Origin: an uncultured Eggerthella sp.
GTDB taxonomy: Bacteria; Actinomycetota; Coriobacteriia; Coriobacteriales; Eggerthellaceae
Length of the DNA: 64,000 nt
Direction: 5' to 3'
NCBI GenBank assembly: GCA_905203045.1
Contig: CAJKUH010000004.1
Coordinates: 54,280-118,279, forward strand
The first letter of the stretch is position 1. Each line of letters begins with the position of its first letter. Shown in pieces: positions 43,172-52,345 of the stretch. The translations under genes and the position numbers were made by a program. A model generated the notes under the pieces. The model was not told the DNA's origin, did no database searches, and saw nothing but the letters and a program-made list of their open reading frames with translations.

Positions 43172-44731
43172 ATGGCACAAAGCTCCTTTTCCGATCGTTT
43201 GAAAGTGGCAATGGAAAAAGCAGGTATGAAGCAGGCGGATTTGATCCACACCGCCGAAGCTTCCGGCTTCAAACTGGGCAAAAGCCAAGTCAGCCAGTAC
43301 GTTAGCGGCAAAACCATCCCCCGTCCCGACACCATGGCAGAACTCGCCGTCACCCTTGGCGTTTCCCCTGAATGGCTTGCCGATGGCAGCAATGAGCAGG
43401 ATGAAAGCACGCCTGTCTGTACCCACGAGGCAGAGTCCAGCGCCGACAGCGCACCCGCAAGTCAAGCCAACGCCCACCCCACCGCCGAAACCTCCACCGA
43501 AGGGAGCGCCCCCATGCGCCAGTTCAAGAAATCTTCCAAACTCGACAACGTTTTGTACGACGTACGCGGCCCCGTTGTCGACGAGGCAGCCCGCATGGAG
43601 CGCCAGGGCACCCGCATCCTGAAGCTGAACATCGGCAACCCCGCCCCCTTCGGCTTCCGTACGCCCGATGAGGTGATTCAAGACATGCGCCATCAGCTGC
43701 CCGACTGCGAAGGCTACAGCGATTCCAAGGGCCTTTTCAGCGCCCGCAAGGCAATCATGCAGTACTCGCAGATCAAGGGCCTGCCCAACGTTGATATGGA
43801 CAGCATCTACACCGGCAACGGCGTAAGCGAGCTCATCAACCTGTGCATGCAGGCGCTGCTGGACAACGGCGATGAGATTCTGATTCCCAGCCCCGACTAC
43901 CCGCTATGGACAGCTTGCGCCACCCTTGCCGGCGGCAACCCCGTCCATTACGTGTGCGACGAGCAGGCCGAATGGTACCCCGACATCCAAGACATCGAGC
44001 GCAAAATCACCCCGCGTACCAAGGCTATCGTCATCATCAACCCCAACAACCCCACCGGCGCGCTGTATCCCCGCGAAGTATTGCAGGAAATCGTGGAAGT
44101 TGCCCGCAAGCATCAGCTGATGATCTTCTCGGACGAGATCTACGACCGACTGGTAATGGACGGCGAAGAGCATGTTTCCATCGCCAGCCTGGCACCCGAT
44201 TTGTTCTGCATCACCTTCAGCGGTCTTTCGAAAAGCCACATGATCGCCGGCTACCGCATCGGCTGGATGGTGCTTTCCGGCAACCGCGCCTGCGCCCGCG
44301 ACTTCATCTTGGGCCTGGACATGCTCTCCAACATGCGCCTGTGCTCGAATGTGCCGGCGCAGAGCATTGTGCAAACGGCCCTATGGGGGCACCAGAGCGT
44401 AGAGGGCTACCTGGTTCCCGGCGGGCGCGTATACGAACAGCGCGAGTACGTGTACAACGCGCTTAACAGCATCGACGGCATCACCGCCGTAAAGCCCAAG
44501 GGCGGCTTCTACATCTTCCCGAAGATCGACACCAAGAAGTTCAATATCACCAACGACGAGCAGTTCGCGCTTGACCTTCTGCATGAGAAGAAGATCCTGC
44601 TGGTTCCCGGCAAAGGCTTCAATTGGCAGCAGCCCGACCACTTCCGCGTGGTGTACTTGCCCCGCATCGAAGTGCTTACCGAGTGCATGACGAACCTCGA
44701 CGATTTCCTGCACCATTATCGTCAGGCGTAG
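43172..44731 (+). CDS. XRE HTH-aminotransferase (AlaA-like) fusion
   Basis: 519 residues. Residues 1-72 form an XRE helix-turn-helix (MKQADLIHTAEASGFKLGKSQVSQYVSGKTIPR). Residues 73-112 are a Ser/Thr/Ala-rich linker. Residues 113-519 are a class I PLP aminotransferase close to alanine aminotransferase AlaA: NPNNPTGALY, FSDEIYDRLV, and Lys in FSGLSKSHMIAGYRIGWM. Class I folds usually use pyruvate/alanine and 2-oxoglutarate/glutamate. AAAGGA lies 5 nt before the ATG. The operator cluster upstream suggests autoregulation, possibly responsive to the PLP-substrate state. Confidence 0.93.
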   Translation: MAQSSFSDRLKVAMEKAGMKQADLIHTAEASGFKLGKSQVSQYVSGKTIPRPDTMAELAVTLGVSPEWLADGSNEQDESTPVCTHEAESSADSAPASQANAHPTAETSTEGSAPMRQFKKSSKLDNVLYDVRGPVVDEAARMERQGTRILKLNIGNPAPFGFRTPDEVIQDMRHQLPDCEGYSDSKGLFSARKAIMQYSQIKGLPNVDMDSIYTGNGVSELINLCMQALLDNGDEILIPSPDYPLWTACATLAGGNPVHYVCDEQAEWYPDIQDIERKITPRTKAIVIINPNNPTGALYPREVLQEIVEVARKHQLMIFSDEIYDRLVMDGEEHVSIASLAPDLFCITFSGLSKSHMIAGYRIGWMVLSGNRACARDFILGLDMLSNMRLCSNVPAQSIVQTALWGHQSVEGYLVPGGRVYEQREYVYNALNSIDGITAVKPKGGFYIFPKIDTKKFNITNDEQFALDLLHEKKILLVPGKGFNWQQPDHFRVVYLPRIEVLTECMTNLDDFLHHYRQA

Positions 44732-44788
44732 GGAAAAACACCGCAGCAGCAAAAAACAATTCGGCAGTGAATTCAAGACGTTACTTCC

Positions 44789-44824
44789 CGCCCCTTCAAC
44801 ACTACGCTGAAGGGGCGTTTTTGT
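44789..44824 (+). terminator. Terminator of the HTH-aminotransferase gene
   Basis: CGCCCCTTCA and TGAAGGGGCG, 10-bp stem, then T5. Confidence 0.93.
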
Positions 44825-44876
44825 TGCCTGGAGACCAAGCAACCCCTTATTCCGAATCCGAAAGAAAGCTGGACCT

Positions 44877-45449
44877 ATGAAGAAACTGCTGTTCGTGAAC
44901 GCCTGCGTCAACCGCGAAACCTCTCGTTCTTTGAAGCTTGCCCACGGCGTCATCGAAGCCATGCGAAAGGAAGAGCCTTTCGAAGTAACCGAAGTAGTGC
45001 TCGAAGAAGAACAGATTGTTCCCTTTACCTCCGAAACGCTTAACGCTCGCCAGGCGCTGGCTCAGGAAGGTAAATTGGACGATGCCGCCTTCGCGCGCGC
45101 CCGCCAGTTCCGCGACGCCGACCGCATTGTGATCGCCGCACCGTTCTGGGCATCCAGCTATCCCGCATCGCTGAAGGCGTACATCGAGGACATCGACGTG
45201 GTGGGCATCCTGTACCGCTATGGCGAACGCGGCCCCGTTGGCCTGTGCAACGCCGACAAGCTAGTGTACGTGACCACCCGCGGCGGCATGTTGCCCGACG
45301 AAGCCGATTGCGGCTACCAGAACATTGCCATGCTTGCCCGCGAATATGGCATCGGTGAATGCGAATGCGTAAGCGCCGCAGGCCTGGACGTTATCGGCGC
45401 CGATGTGGATGCCCTGCTTGCCGCAGCACTGGAAGAAGCGACGAAGTAA
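44877..45449 (+). CDS. Flavodoxin-like NAD(P)H oxidoreductase
   Basis: 190 residues with the NQO1/azoreductase-type flavodoxin-like fold: LLFVNACVNRETSRSLKLA for the FMN phosphate site, APFWASSYPASLKAYIEDID for the isoalloxazine loop, and VYVTTRGGML. It probably reduces quinones, azo dyes or other electrophiles using FMN and NAD(P)H. It lies between two terminators, so it is monocistronic. Confidence 0.87.
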   Translation: MKKLLFVNACVNRETSRSLKLAHGVIEAMRKEEPFEVTEVVLEEEQIVPFTSETLNARQALAQEGKLDDAAFARARQFRDADRIVIAAPFWASSYPASLKAYIEDIDVVGILYRYGERGPVGLCNADKLVYVTTRGGMLPDEADCGYQNIAMLAREYGIGECECVSAAGLDVIGADVDALLAAALEEATK

Positions 45450-45470
45450 CACCGTCAGATGCCGAAACCC

Positions 45471-45503
45471 GAAGGGCCTTGCAGTGCAGGGTCCTTCTTT
45501 TTT
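45471..45503 (+). terminator. Terminator of the flavodoxin-like gene
   Basis: GAAGGGCCTTGCA and TGCAGGGTCCTTC form an imperfect stem followed by T8. Confidence 0.85.
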
Positions 45504-45824
45504 GCCAAGAGGATCAGGAGCCCAACCAGGCAAGCAGGCAGAAAGCAAACGGCTCGCATCGGTTGCGCAACGGAGCGCAAGCCCGCCACATCCCCAGCCC
45601 CGACAAGCCTCTCCCATGCACCCATATCAACGTTGCTGGCGCACGGCTAGAGCTACAGGCCTCGCCGTTTCCACGCCATTGCTCAATACGACCAGGTGCT
45701 ATAGTGCCATTTCGACACCTCTATGTCATAAGATACCTTTAGGTAATTGATAGATTTTTTCATACACCCTAGGAGCTCTTGCTACTATTTACTGCGCACT
45801 GGCAAGCCAATCGAAAGGAACACC
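45504..45824. other. Intergenic region before the TetR gene
   Basis: No gene recognised. The last 100 nt are AT-rich and carry a small palindrome TACCT-TT-AGGTA (45734-45745), a possible operator. Confidence 0.5.
45734..45745. promoter_or_regulatory. Small palindrome upstream of the TetR gene
   Basis: TACCTTTAGGTA (5-bp half-sites, 2-nt spacer) in an AT-rich stretch 80 nt before the TetR start. Possible autoregulatory site. Confidence 0.4.
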
Positions 45825-46394
45825 ATGGCAGCAGAAACCGACTTGCGCATCGTGAAAACGCTTGAGGCCATTCACGCTTCTTTCGAAAAGCTGGCTGCAG
45901 AAAAGCCCCTTTCCGACATCTCTGTTGCAGCGCTGTGCCGTGAAGCACGCATTGGCAAGAAGACGTTCTACCGCCACTTTCCTTCACTGAACAGCCTTGC
46001 CAATGAATACCTTGAGGCATTCTTCGAGGCATTCTTGGTCCAGACCGAGGGCATGGGCTTGCCCGACCAGACCAACGAGCTGATCCCCCAACTGGTGACG
46101 TACCTTTGCACCGAGGGCAATGCCAACCCTGTTTACGAATGCCTTGTTTGCGGCACAAGCTCCGAGGAACTGTGCCATGCACTTCTCAATCGCCTTACCG
46201 AACTGCAGCGCATCAACACCCGTAAATTCGGCCGCCTTTCTGCTGCCGAAATATCGCTAACGTTGGTGTTTGTCACCAACACGGCAATCACCCTTTACCA
46301 GCAATGGGTCAGCGAGGGAAAGCACCTTTCCGCCAAACGCCTCGCCGAGCTCTCCCGAAGCCTGGTTTCCGGCGAAGAATCTCTTCGCAAGTAA
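45825..46394 (+). CDS. TetR/AcrR family regulator
   Basis: 189 residues. The N-terminal TetR HTH is seen as PLSDISVAALCREARIGKKTFYRHFPSLNSL, about residues 28-58. The rest is an all-helical ligand/dimer domain; its two-Cys segment VYECLVCGTSSEELC is notable. AAAGGA lies 5 nt before ATG 45825. The target is not obvious: the flavodoxin-like reductase upstream and the PatB-like gene downstream are candidates. Confidence 0.87.
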   Translation: MAAETDLRIVKTLEAIHASFEKLAAEKPLSDISVAALCREARIGKKTFYRHFPSLNSLANEYLEAFFEAFLVQTEGMGLPDQTNELIPQLVTYLCTEGNANPVYECLVCGTSSEELCHALLNRLTELQRINTRKFGRLSAAEISLTLVFVTNTAITLYQQWVSEGKHLSAKRLAELSRSLVSGEESLRK

Positions 46395-46408
46395 AGCTCA
46401 TCCGCAAT

Positions 46409-46461
46409 AAAAAGCCGCCCTGCTTGCGAACCCGAAGATGCGGACTCACAAGCAGGGCGGC
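46409..46461 (-). terminator. Terminator of the PatB-like gene
   Basis: GCCGCCCTGCTTG and CAAGCAGGGCGGC form a 13-bp stem with a 22-nt loop, followed on the minus strand by T5. Converges with the TetR gene. Confidence 0.88.
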
Positions 46462-46491
46462 GGCTATACAACAATCACCGGTTAGTGCTGC

Positions 46492-47652
46492 TTAATTCCT
46501 TCGCTGAAGAACGGGAATCATCCTGTCCAGCGCTTCGGCAAGGGTGCTTCGAGGACATGCCAAATTGATGCGCAAAAAGCCTTCGCCCGATGCGCCGTAA
46601 CTACGCCCGTTGCTCAGCACAACTCCCGCTTTCTCGCGGATCTCACGACAAAGGCCCTTTGTTCCACTGGCAAGCCCGCGGCAATCGACCCACAGCAAAT
46701 AGGTGGCTTCACCCCGCACCGCAAAGACACCGGGTACCTCGTCTAACCGTTCACATGCATATGCGCGGTTGTCCCACACGTAAGCGCACAGGGCGTCTAG
46801 CCATTCCCCGCCTTCGTTGAAGGCGGCAATTGCCGCATCGACCGCAAAGACGTTAGGCTCGGCAACTTCATCATTGTTCAAACCGCGCACCACACGCGTG
46901 CGCAGCTGTTCATTGGGGATGCACACCGCCGACGTTTGGATGCCTGCCAAATTGAACGCCTTGCTGGGAGCAATAAGGGAAACGCTGTTGTCGCGGCACG
47001 CCGCTGAGACAGAGGCAAACGGGACATAGGGGCTTCCCGGCGCCGTTATATCGCAGTGCACTTCGTCGGAGACCACCACTACGCCGTGCTGAACGCCCAA
47101 TTCGCCAATCTTGGCCAGCTCTTCGGCGCTCCAAATACGCCCTACTGGGTTATGAGGGTTGCACAACACCATCATCGTTACCTGAGGGTCTGTCATATGC
47201 CGATCGAGCTCGTCGAAATCAATCGAATACGCACCGTCCTCGTATACCAGAGGGGCTTCTTCCACCACACGTCCGTTGTTCACCACGGAATTGAAGAAGA
47301 CGTTGTACACCGGTGTTTGCAGCAGCACCTTTTCCGCCGGAAGCGTAAGCCTGCGCACAATGCTTGAAAGCGCCGGTACCGCACCCGAGGTGAAATTCAG
47401 CCATTCAGGCTGCAGCGTGAAGTCATGCCTGCGCTCCCACCAGCCGCAATACGCCTTATGCCATTCTTCCGGCACATCAGCGTAGCCGAACACGCCATGC
47501 GCCGCCCTGCGCTCTATGGCGCGACGCACTGCTGGAGCAGCCGGGAAATCCATGTCGGCAACCCAAAGCGGCAGCTCGTTTTCACCTACGTTCCACTTGA
47601 AGGAATTGGTATTGCGCCGATTCGGCACCGTATCGAAATCAAATTCAGCCAC
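46492..47652 (-). CDS. PatB/MalY-type PLP aminotransferase or C-S lyase
   Basis: 386 residues. Class I fold of the MalY/PatB group: LPLWVADMDFPAAPAV at the N-terminus, CNPHNPVGRIW, VSDEVHCDI, and the PLP Lys in APSKAFNLAG. These enzymes cleave cystathionine and related C-S bonds, releasing homocysteine or H2S. The start is GTG 47652 with GGAGGG 6 nt upstream. A dispersed palindrome lies 52 nt upstream, between it and the DUF3737 gene. Confidence 0.92.
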   Translation of the reverse strand: MAEFDFDTVPNRRNTNSFKWNVGENELPLWVADMDFPAAPAVRRAIERRAAHGVFGYADVPEEWHKAYCGWWERRHDFTLQPEWLNFTSGAVPALSSIVRRLTLPAEKVLLQTPVYNVFFNSVVNNGRVVEEAPLVYEDGAYSIDFDELDRHMTDPQVTMMVLCNPHNPVGRIWSAEELAKIGELGVQHGVVVVSDEVHCDITAPGSPYVPFASVSAACRDNSVSLIAPSKAFNLAGIQTSAVCIPNEQLRTRVVRGLNNDEVAEPNVFAVDAAIAAFNEGGEWLDALCAYVWDNRAYACERLDEVPGVFAVRGEATYLLWVDCRGLASGTKGLCREIREKAGVVLSNGRSYGASGEGFLRINLACPRSTLAEALDRMIPVLQRRN

Positions 47653-47703
47653 TGTCCGCCCTCCATCGAAGCTGTATGCACGAAAGCGTTAGAGCACCTG
47701 TCA

Positions 47704-47728
47704 GCTAAAAGGGACTGTCCCTTTTAGC
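47704..47728. repeat. Dispersed palindromic repeat, copy D
   Basis: GCTAAAAGGGAC-T-GTCCCTTTTAGC, a perfect 12-bp palindrome around T, between the DUF3737 gene and the PatB-like gene. Confidence 0.78.
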
Positions 47729-47738
47729 CTTGGATACC

Positions 47739-48644
47739 CTACTCTCGCCAGGATACCCTCGTTTTTGCCTGAGGAACTGCCGTCTTGCAAGAAATATGCG
47801 TTTTCGCAGGATCAACCTGGTCGGGCTCGATTACCAACTCGCCAATGCTCTCACATACAAGGGAGCCGCCCTTCGGGTTCAGCACGCTTTCGATATGCGA
47901 GTCGATCTCGGCTTCCACCGTGGAATACTCGAAGGCAAGCGTGGTGTTCAGCACTTTGCAGTTCACCATTTTCAGGTTCTCGATATAGCACAGGCCCTGC
48001 AAGCTTTCGATGGTGCAATTGACGAACGTAAGGTTCTTCGAGTTCCAACCTAGATACTCGCCCACGATAACGCTGTCGCGCACCACTACGTTTTCGGTAT
48101 TCCAGAAGGCATCTTTTGAAATGAGCTTCGAATTCGCCACTTCAACGTTGCGAGCGCCGTCAAAGCAATAGTTGCCAGTAAGGACCAAACCGTCGACGGA
48201 AACATCGGAGCTGTTCATGGCGAAGTAATCGCCGCGTGCCTGCACCTGGGAAAGGTGCACATCCTGGCACATCCACAGGGTTTCCGCAGCATCGGTAAAC
48301 GTGACGTTTTCAAGCGTTACATCCTGGCATCGCCTGAAGTTCTTCGGGGCCTGCAGCACCGAATCGCTTACAGCAATATGGTTGGTGTACCACACACCCG
48401 AACGCGCCATTTCAAGCCAGAAGGAGTTGTTCACCCGAACATGCTCGCAATACCACAGTGGGTACTTCCACTCGAAATTGCAATGATCAAGGGCAATGTT
48501 AGAGCTTTCCTTCAAGGGCGATTCCCCGTTTGAGAACACGCAGTTCTTGAACTGGATGCCACTGCTGGCAAAACCGGCGCGCTCGCCTTCCAACACTCGT
48601 TCGGCAACCACCGCTTTGTTTCCCGGCGTTTCGTTCATCGTCAT
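47739..48644 (-). CDS. DUF3737 family beta-helix-like protein
   Basis: 301 residues built from short repeats of alternating hydrophobic strands with regularly placed Asn, Cys and Phe (for example VVVRDSVIVGEYLGWNSKNLTFVNCTIESL). This suggests a right-handed beta-helix. It has the look of DUF3737 family proteins, whose function is unknown. No signal peptide, so cytosolic. The start at 48644 has AAGGG 4 nt upstream; ATG 48638 is an alternative. Confidence 0.83.
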   Translation of the reverse strand: MTMNETPGNKAVVAERVLEGERAGFASSGIQFKNCVFSNGESPLKESSNIALDHCNFEWKYPLWYCEHVRVNNSFWLEMARSGVWYTNHIAVSDSVLQAPKNFRRCQDVTLENVTFTDAAETLWMCQDVHLSQVQARGDYFAMNSSDVSVDGLVLTGNYCFDGARNVEVANSKLISKDAFWNTENVVVRDSVIVGEYLGWNSKNLTFVNCTIESLQGLCYIENLKMVNCKVLNTTLAFEYSTVEAEIDSHIESVLNPKGGSLVCESIGELVIEPDQVDPAKTHISCKTAVPQAKTRVSWRE

Positions 48645-48839
48645 AGCGCCCTTGGCTCCTTTCCCAGCATGCTGGTTTAGCGACGTAGCGTTACTTATTT
48701 ATCTTCAACTATAAGCAACGCCGCGTCACGTGTAAAGCACATGGCAATCGACGGCTATTCCGATAGAACGCAGGAACCGCATCGCTCAGCCGCTAGTATC
48801 TGCATCCGCAAGACGCAAAACGAACCCCACAGCACCGCT

Positions 48840-49817
48840 CTAGAACAAGGAAATCTGCTGCGGCGCCGATTCATAGCGAAAGGCCACTTCGCCTTCCAAC
48901 AGATCAACCGCATGCCCCTTCCAGCTCTTCAGCGAAACCACGTAGCCGAAGTTGTCCTGTTTCATAACGAGCTTGTCGCCCACCATACCAATGCAGGTAC
49001 CCGCGCATTCCGTTTCGTGCCCAACAGGCATTTGGAGCTCGCTTGCATCAGGCGAAGGCCCGCCGAAGTAGAAGTAGGAAAGATCCTGTGGCTTTTCAGC
49101 AAGCGAAAAGCCGGCATCATGCACCGCCGGCACCTGAGCAAGCTCGTTAGCGCGAGCGTCAAGTGTAGAACATGCGGCAGAAGGATCGTAGGGTTCTTCG
49201 GCAAGCAAGCGTGCCTTCACCGCCGCACGCATGGTTTCGAACACGCTGGGCTGCGCGCACAATGCCGCTTCCAGCTTCCGCGCCTCGTCGGCGTTTCCGA
49301 AATGCCCCACAATGCGTGCAGCCCTGGCACCCTGTTCCAACAAGCGCTCGATTCCACGCGTTTCCGAAGAGATGCCAGCCTTGATGTGCTGGGGCGAAAA
49401 GTACGCCAAATACACGTAGTGGGGCGTTTCGTTGTAGGCGCGCTGCTGCGGCGATATGGTTTCCGCGTAATAGAACGAGGGGTTGAATCCCGTTGCCTCC
49501 TTACAGGCAGGGCACATATCGTCCTTTTCCGTGGGAAGCAGCTTGATCTTCAAAGGGCACACGCTTTTCTGATGCGTGAGCAAATCGAATCGCCCCACGC
49601 AAAAGCGCGCTGGCAACTGCTTCAGCGTGAACGTCTTGCCCCTGACGCTGAACCGATGCTGCGTCGCATCGTCGATATCGTTTATCAGAAGGTAAGGGCC
49701 CGCATCATCGAACCCATGCCCTGCAAGCACCGTAGTATGTGCATCTTGGAATCGTGCCATGTATACCCCATTCGGTACATGCCTCTTTTCGGGAGGCGCT
49801 TCATATATCGGCACCAT
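48840..49817 (-). CDS. DUF2797 domain protein
   Basis: 325 residues. It has a CxxC pair (CPACKEATGF) with an upstream Cys, and a GIY-YIG-like stretch HYVYLAYFSPQHIKAGISSETRGIERLLEQGA, followed by LEAALCAQ. This arrangement is seen in DUF2797 proteins; the biochemical function is unknown. The SD for ATG 49817 is weak; ATG 49760, preceded by GGGG, is an alternative start that would remove 19 residues. Confidence 0.78.
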   Translation of the reverse strand: MVPIYEAPPEKRHVPNGVYMARFQDAHTTVLAGHGFDDAGPYLLINDIDDATQHRFSVRGKTFTLKQLPARFCVGRFDLLTHQKSVCPLKIKLLPTEKDDMCPACKEATGFNPSFYYAETISPQQRAYNETPHYVYLAYFSPQHIKAGISSETRGIERLLEQGARAARIVGHFGNADEARKLEAALCAQPSVFETMRAAVKARLLAEEPYDPSAACSTLDARANELAQVPAVHDAGFSLAEKPQDLSYFYFGGPSPDASELQMPVGHETECAGTCIGMVGDKLVMKQDNFGYVVSLKSWKGHAVDLLEGEVAFRYESAPQQISLF

Positions 49818-49943
49818 GATACCCGCTTGCCATGCAGCATCAGTGAAGAATTAGCCTTGGTAAACTTTTATCCTATGATGCGATGGCGCGCATGTGTGCA
49901 GCGAAACCACCGAACCCATTAGTGAATTCGCACCAGGAAGGGG

Positions 49944-50783
49944 CTATTCCTGCGCCACATATACCACACCGTAAGCACCGGGCCCAATATGGGAGCCGAT
50001 CACGAAGCCGATTTGCCGTTTATCGGACAGGTTCATGCCGGCACCGCGCAGACGTTCTTCCATCTTCTCGCAGCTCTTCGTGCCATACGAGTAAATGGGG
50101 ATAGCGGGAAATGCCTTGTCGGCAGGCTGCTTCGCGATTGCCTTCATGAGCGCATCTAGGGCTCGTTTGCGCCCCAGCACGGCTGTGCTGAGACCAACGG
50201 TGCCCTCTTCTGTAAGCACCACCACGGGCTTCAACTTCGCCGCTTCGCCCAACCGCGCTGCCGCCTTGGGCAAGCGGCCACCACGCTGCAGATATTCCAA
50301 GGTATCGAGCACGGCAACCAGCTTCACCCGAGGTTTGAAGCGCTCCACTTCGGCAACGATTTCCTTGGCAGAAAGCCCCTCGTCGCGCAAAGCGCAGGCA
50401 TATTCAGCCACCAACGCAATAACATACGTCGCCGAAAGCGAGTCGATCACGTAAATGCCCTCTTCGCCCACCATGGCCTGCGCCAACTTCGCACTTTGGT
50501 AGGTACCGCTCAGAGCTGAGGAAAGCGTAAGGGCAATTATCTCGTCCCCTGCCTCACGAGCTGCCCTGAACGCCTCGGCGAACACATGGGGCGAAACCTG
50601 GGATGTTTTAGGAAAGCTACCCGTTTTTTCCAGCAGCTCATAGAATGCGTCGCGCTCCAGGTCGATGCCGTCGCGATACTCAACACCGTCGACGCTTGCC
50701 AAAAGCGGGAGCACTTCTATGCCTTGCCGTGCGGCCACATCGGGCAAAAGATCTGAGCCAGAATCTACGATGATGCGAATCAC
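49944..50783 (-). CDS. DegV family fatty-acid-binding protein
   Basis: 279 residues. The DegV fold is recognisable by IIVDSGSDLLPDVA, FPKTSQVSP, LTLSSALSGTYQSA, and VIDSLSAT. DegV/FakB proteins bind fatty acids and present them to a kinase (FakA) for phosphorylation; no fakA is in this window. The start is GTG 50783 with AAGGAG 6 nt upstream, correcting a longer frame that has no SD. Confidence 0.9.
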   Translation of the reverse strand: MIRIIVDSGSDLLPDVAARQGIEVLPLLASVDGVEYRDGIDLERDAFYELLEKTGSFPKTSQVSPHVFAEAFRAAREAGDEIIALTLSSALSGTYQSAKLAQAMVGEEGIYVIDSLSATYVIALVAEYACALRDEGLSAKEIVAEVERFKPRVKLVAVLDTLEYLQRGGRLPKAAARLGEAAKLKPVVVLTEEGTVGLSTAVLGRKRALDALMKAIAKQPADKAFPAIPIYSYGTKSCEKMEERLRGAGMNLSDKRQIGFVIGSHIGPGAYGVVYVAQE

Positions 50784-51252
50784 GACAATCTCCTTAGCAG
50801 CCGCCTTTTGCGGCAATACCACATCGCTGGCTTACACAGCCGATGTGCTTAGTTCTCTTCAAATACGTGCATTTTGTCCAATAAATGCAGAAGGTAACTC
50901 TAGCGCACTTCGAGAATTAGTTAGTTTATCTAACTAATTCGCCACATATCGGCAATGCAATCTCCATATCGCCATCACGCACAAGGCACGCAGCCCAATT
51001 AGACGACTGAACAGCAGGAAAGCTCTACAGCACTTCCCCTTCGGCCCAGAGGCTTTGCCTGCCGGTACCTCATTTTCCTATAAACCTACTGTGATTAGGG
51101 GATATCAGTGCAAGCATCCGCGGAATTAAAAACCTACAAAAATGGTCGGAATTAGCCGTTCGTGTATTGGAGCGCGCTGCGGTAAACGTTACGATAGGGA
51201 AAAGAAAAGAGGCGCCACCCGAAGAGGCGCATCACCAAAGAAAGAGGACCGC
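50784..51252. other. Divergent intergenic region between the DegV and cysE genes
   Basis: About 470 nt. The first half is AT-rich with the palindrome at 50914-50940. No small gene with an SD and no riboswitch recognised. Confidence 0.5.
50914..50940. repeat. 10-bp AT-rich inverted repeat
   Basis: GAATTAGTTA and TAACTAATTC, exact inverses around 7 nt, in the DegV-cysE intergenic region. It could be an operator or a transcription stop. Confidence 0.5.
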
Positions 51253-52164
51253 ATGTTCAACGAAAACCTCGACGCCATTGTCGCCGGCATCGCTAAGAAC
51301 TACAGCGCCACCGAAATTTTCTTCACCGACCCCGACAGGCACTTCCCCAACAAGAAGGCCATCATCAACATCATCAAGGACGTGCGCCGCGTGATGTTCC
51401 CACGCTACTTCGGCGACGAAACCCCCACGGGCACCAATCCCGAGTACTTCATCGGCGAAACGCTTATCCGCATCGAAGATTCGCTGCGCCGTCAGCTGAA
51501 GGAAGCGCTGCTGTTCAAAGGCGCCGAGGGCATCAGCGAAGAAGAAGTGGAAACGCGCGTCGACGAGATCTGCAAGCATTTCTTCGAAAAGTTGCCTGAA
51601 ATCCAGCGCATCCTGCTCACCGATGTGCAGGCAGCCTTCGACGGCGACCCTGCCGCCCAAAGCAAGGAAGAAATCATCTTCTCCTACCCTGGCTTCTTCG
51701 CCATCTTTGTATACCGCATCGCACACGAGCTGTATATGCAGAAAGTTCCGCTGATTCCCCGAATCATGACCGAATACGCCCATAGCGGCACCGGCGTCGA
51801 CATCAACGCGGGCGCACAGATTGGCGAGTACTTCTTCATTGACCATGCCACCGGCGTGGTAATCGGCGAAACCACCGTCATCGGCAACCACGTGAAGATT
51901 TACCAGGGCGTAACCCTGGGCGCTCTTTCCACCCGCGCGGGTCAGAAACTTGCCGGCGTGAAGCGCCATCCCACTATCGAAGACAACGTTACCATCTACT
52001 CGAACGCCAGCGTTCTTGGCGGCGAAACCGTAGTGGGCGAAGACACCGTTATTGCAGGCAGCGCCTTCGTAACCGAGTCCATTCCCGCTCATTCGCGTGT
52101 AAGCCTTGCCAGCCAAAAGGTAAACGTGCGTCAACCCAAGAAAAAGCCCGAAGAAACTGAATAA
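51253..52164 (+). CDS. cysE: Serine O-acetyltransferase (EpsC type)
   Basis: 303 residues. It makes O-acetylserine, the entry step of cysteine synthesis. The N-terminal helical domain of about 170 residues is followed by left-handed beta-helix hexapeptide repeats (GTGVDINAGAQIGEYFFIDHATG..., VIGETTVIGNHVKI) with the catalytic His/Asp in FIDHATGVVIG. GAGG lies 5 nt before ATG 51253; the upstream frame lacks an SD. The stop overlaps hairpin P1 of a conserved 3' element. Confidence 0.93.
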   Translation: MFNENLDAIVAGIAKNYSATEIFFTDPDRHFPNKKAIINIIKDVRRVMFPRYFGDETPTGTNPEYFIGETLIRIEDSLRRQLKEALLFKGAEGISEEEVETRVDEICKHFFEKLPEIQRILLTDVQAAFDGDPAAQSKEEIIFSYPGFFAIFVYRIAHELYMQKVPLIPRIMTEYAHSGTGVDINAGAQIGEYFFIDHATGVVIGETTVIGNHVKIYQGVTLGALSTRAGQKLAGVKRHPTIEDNVTIYSNASVLGGETVVGEDTVIAGSAFVTESIPAHSRVSLASQKVNVRQPKKKPEETE

Positions 52165-52325
52165 TGCTTTGATCTACGATCAAAGCATCCCCTCATGAAA
52201 CGCTATGACGCTGCGCGGGAACCTGAGGGCACAGGAGATTTTCAATCGGTCGGGGCGGCACGAAGGCCAGCCCCCTTCCTCTTTCAAAACTCCTGCACTC
52301 CTCAGTTTCCCGCTCGCTGTTTTAC
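52164..52325 (+). ncRNA. Conserved 3' structured element, copy 1 (after cysE)
   Basis: P1 hairpin 52164-52188 (ATGCTTTGATC/GATCAAAGCAT) overlaps the stop codon. A 14-nt linker is followed by CTATGACGCTGCG (52203-52215). The outer stem GCGGGAACCTGAGG (52215-52228) pairs with CCTCAGTTTCCCGC (52300-52313). The inner stem CAGGAG (52232-52237) pairs with CTCCTG (52290-52295), with GCAC on both sides of the internal loop. It ends TCGCTG and T5. Same architecture as copies 2 and 3. Whether it is a 3'-UTR domain or a processed sRNA is unknown. Confidence 0.72.
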
Positions 52326-52345
52326 TAGCTAATCCCAAATTTTTC

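Noticed and set aside
51142..51252. SAM-type or T-box leader before cysE
   Set aside because: The region is short, purine-rich and lacks a terminator or any recognised aptamer core.
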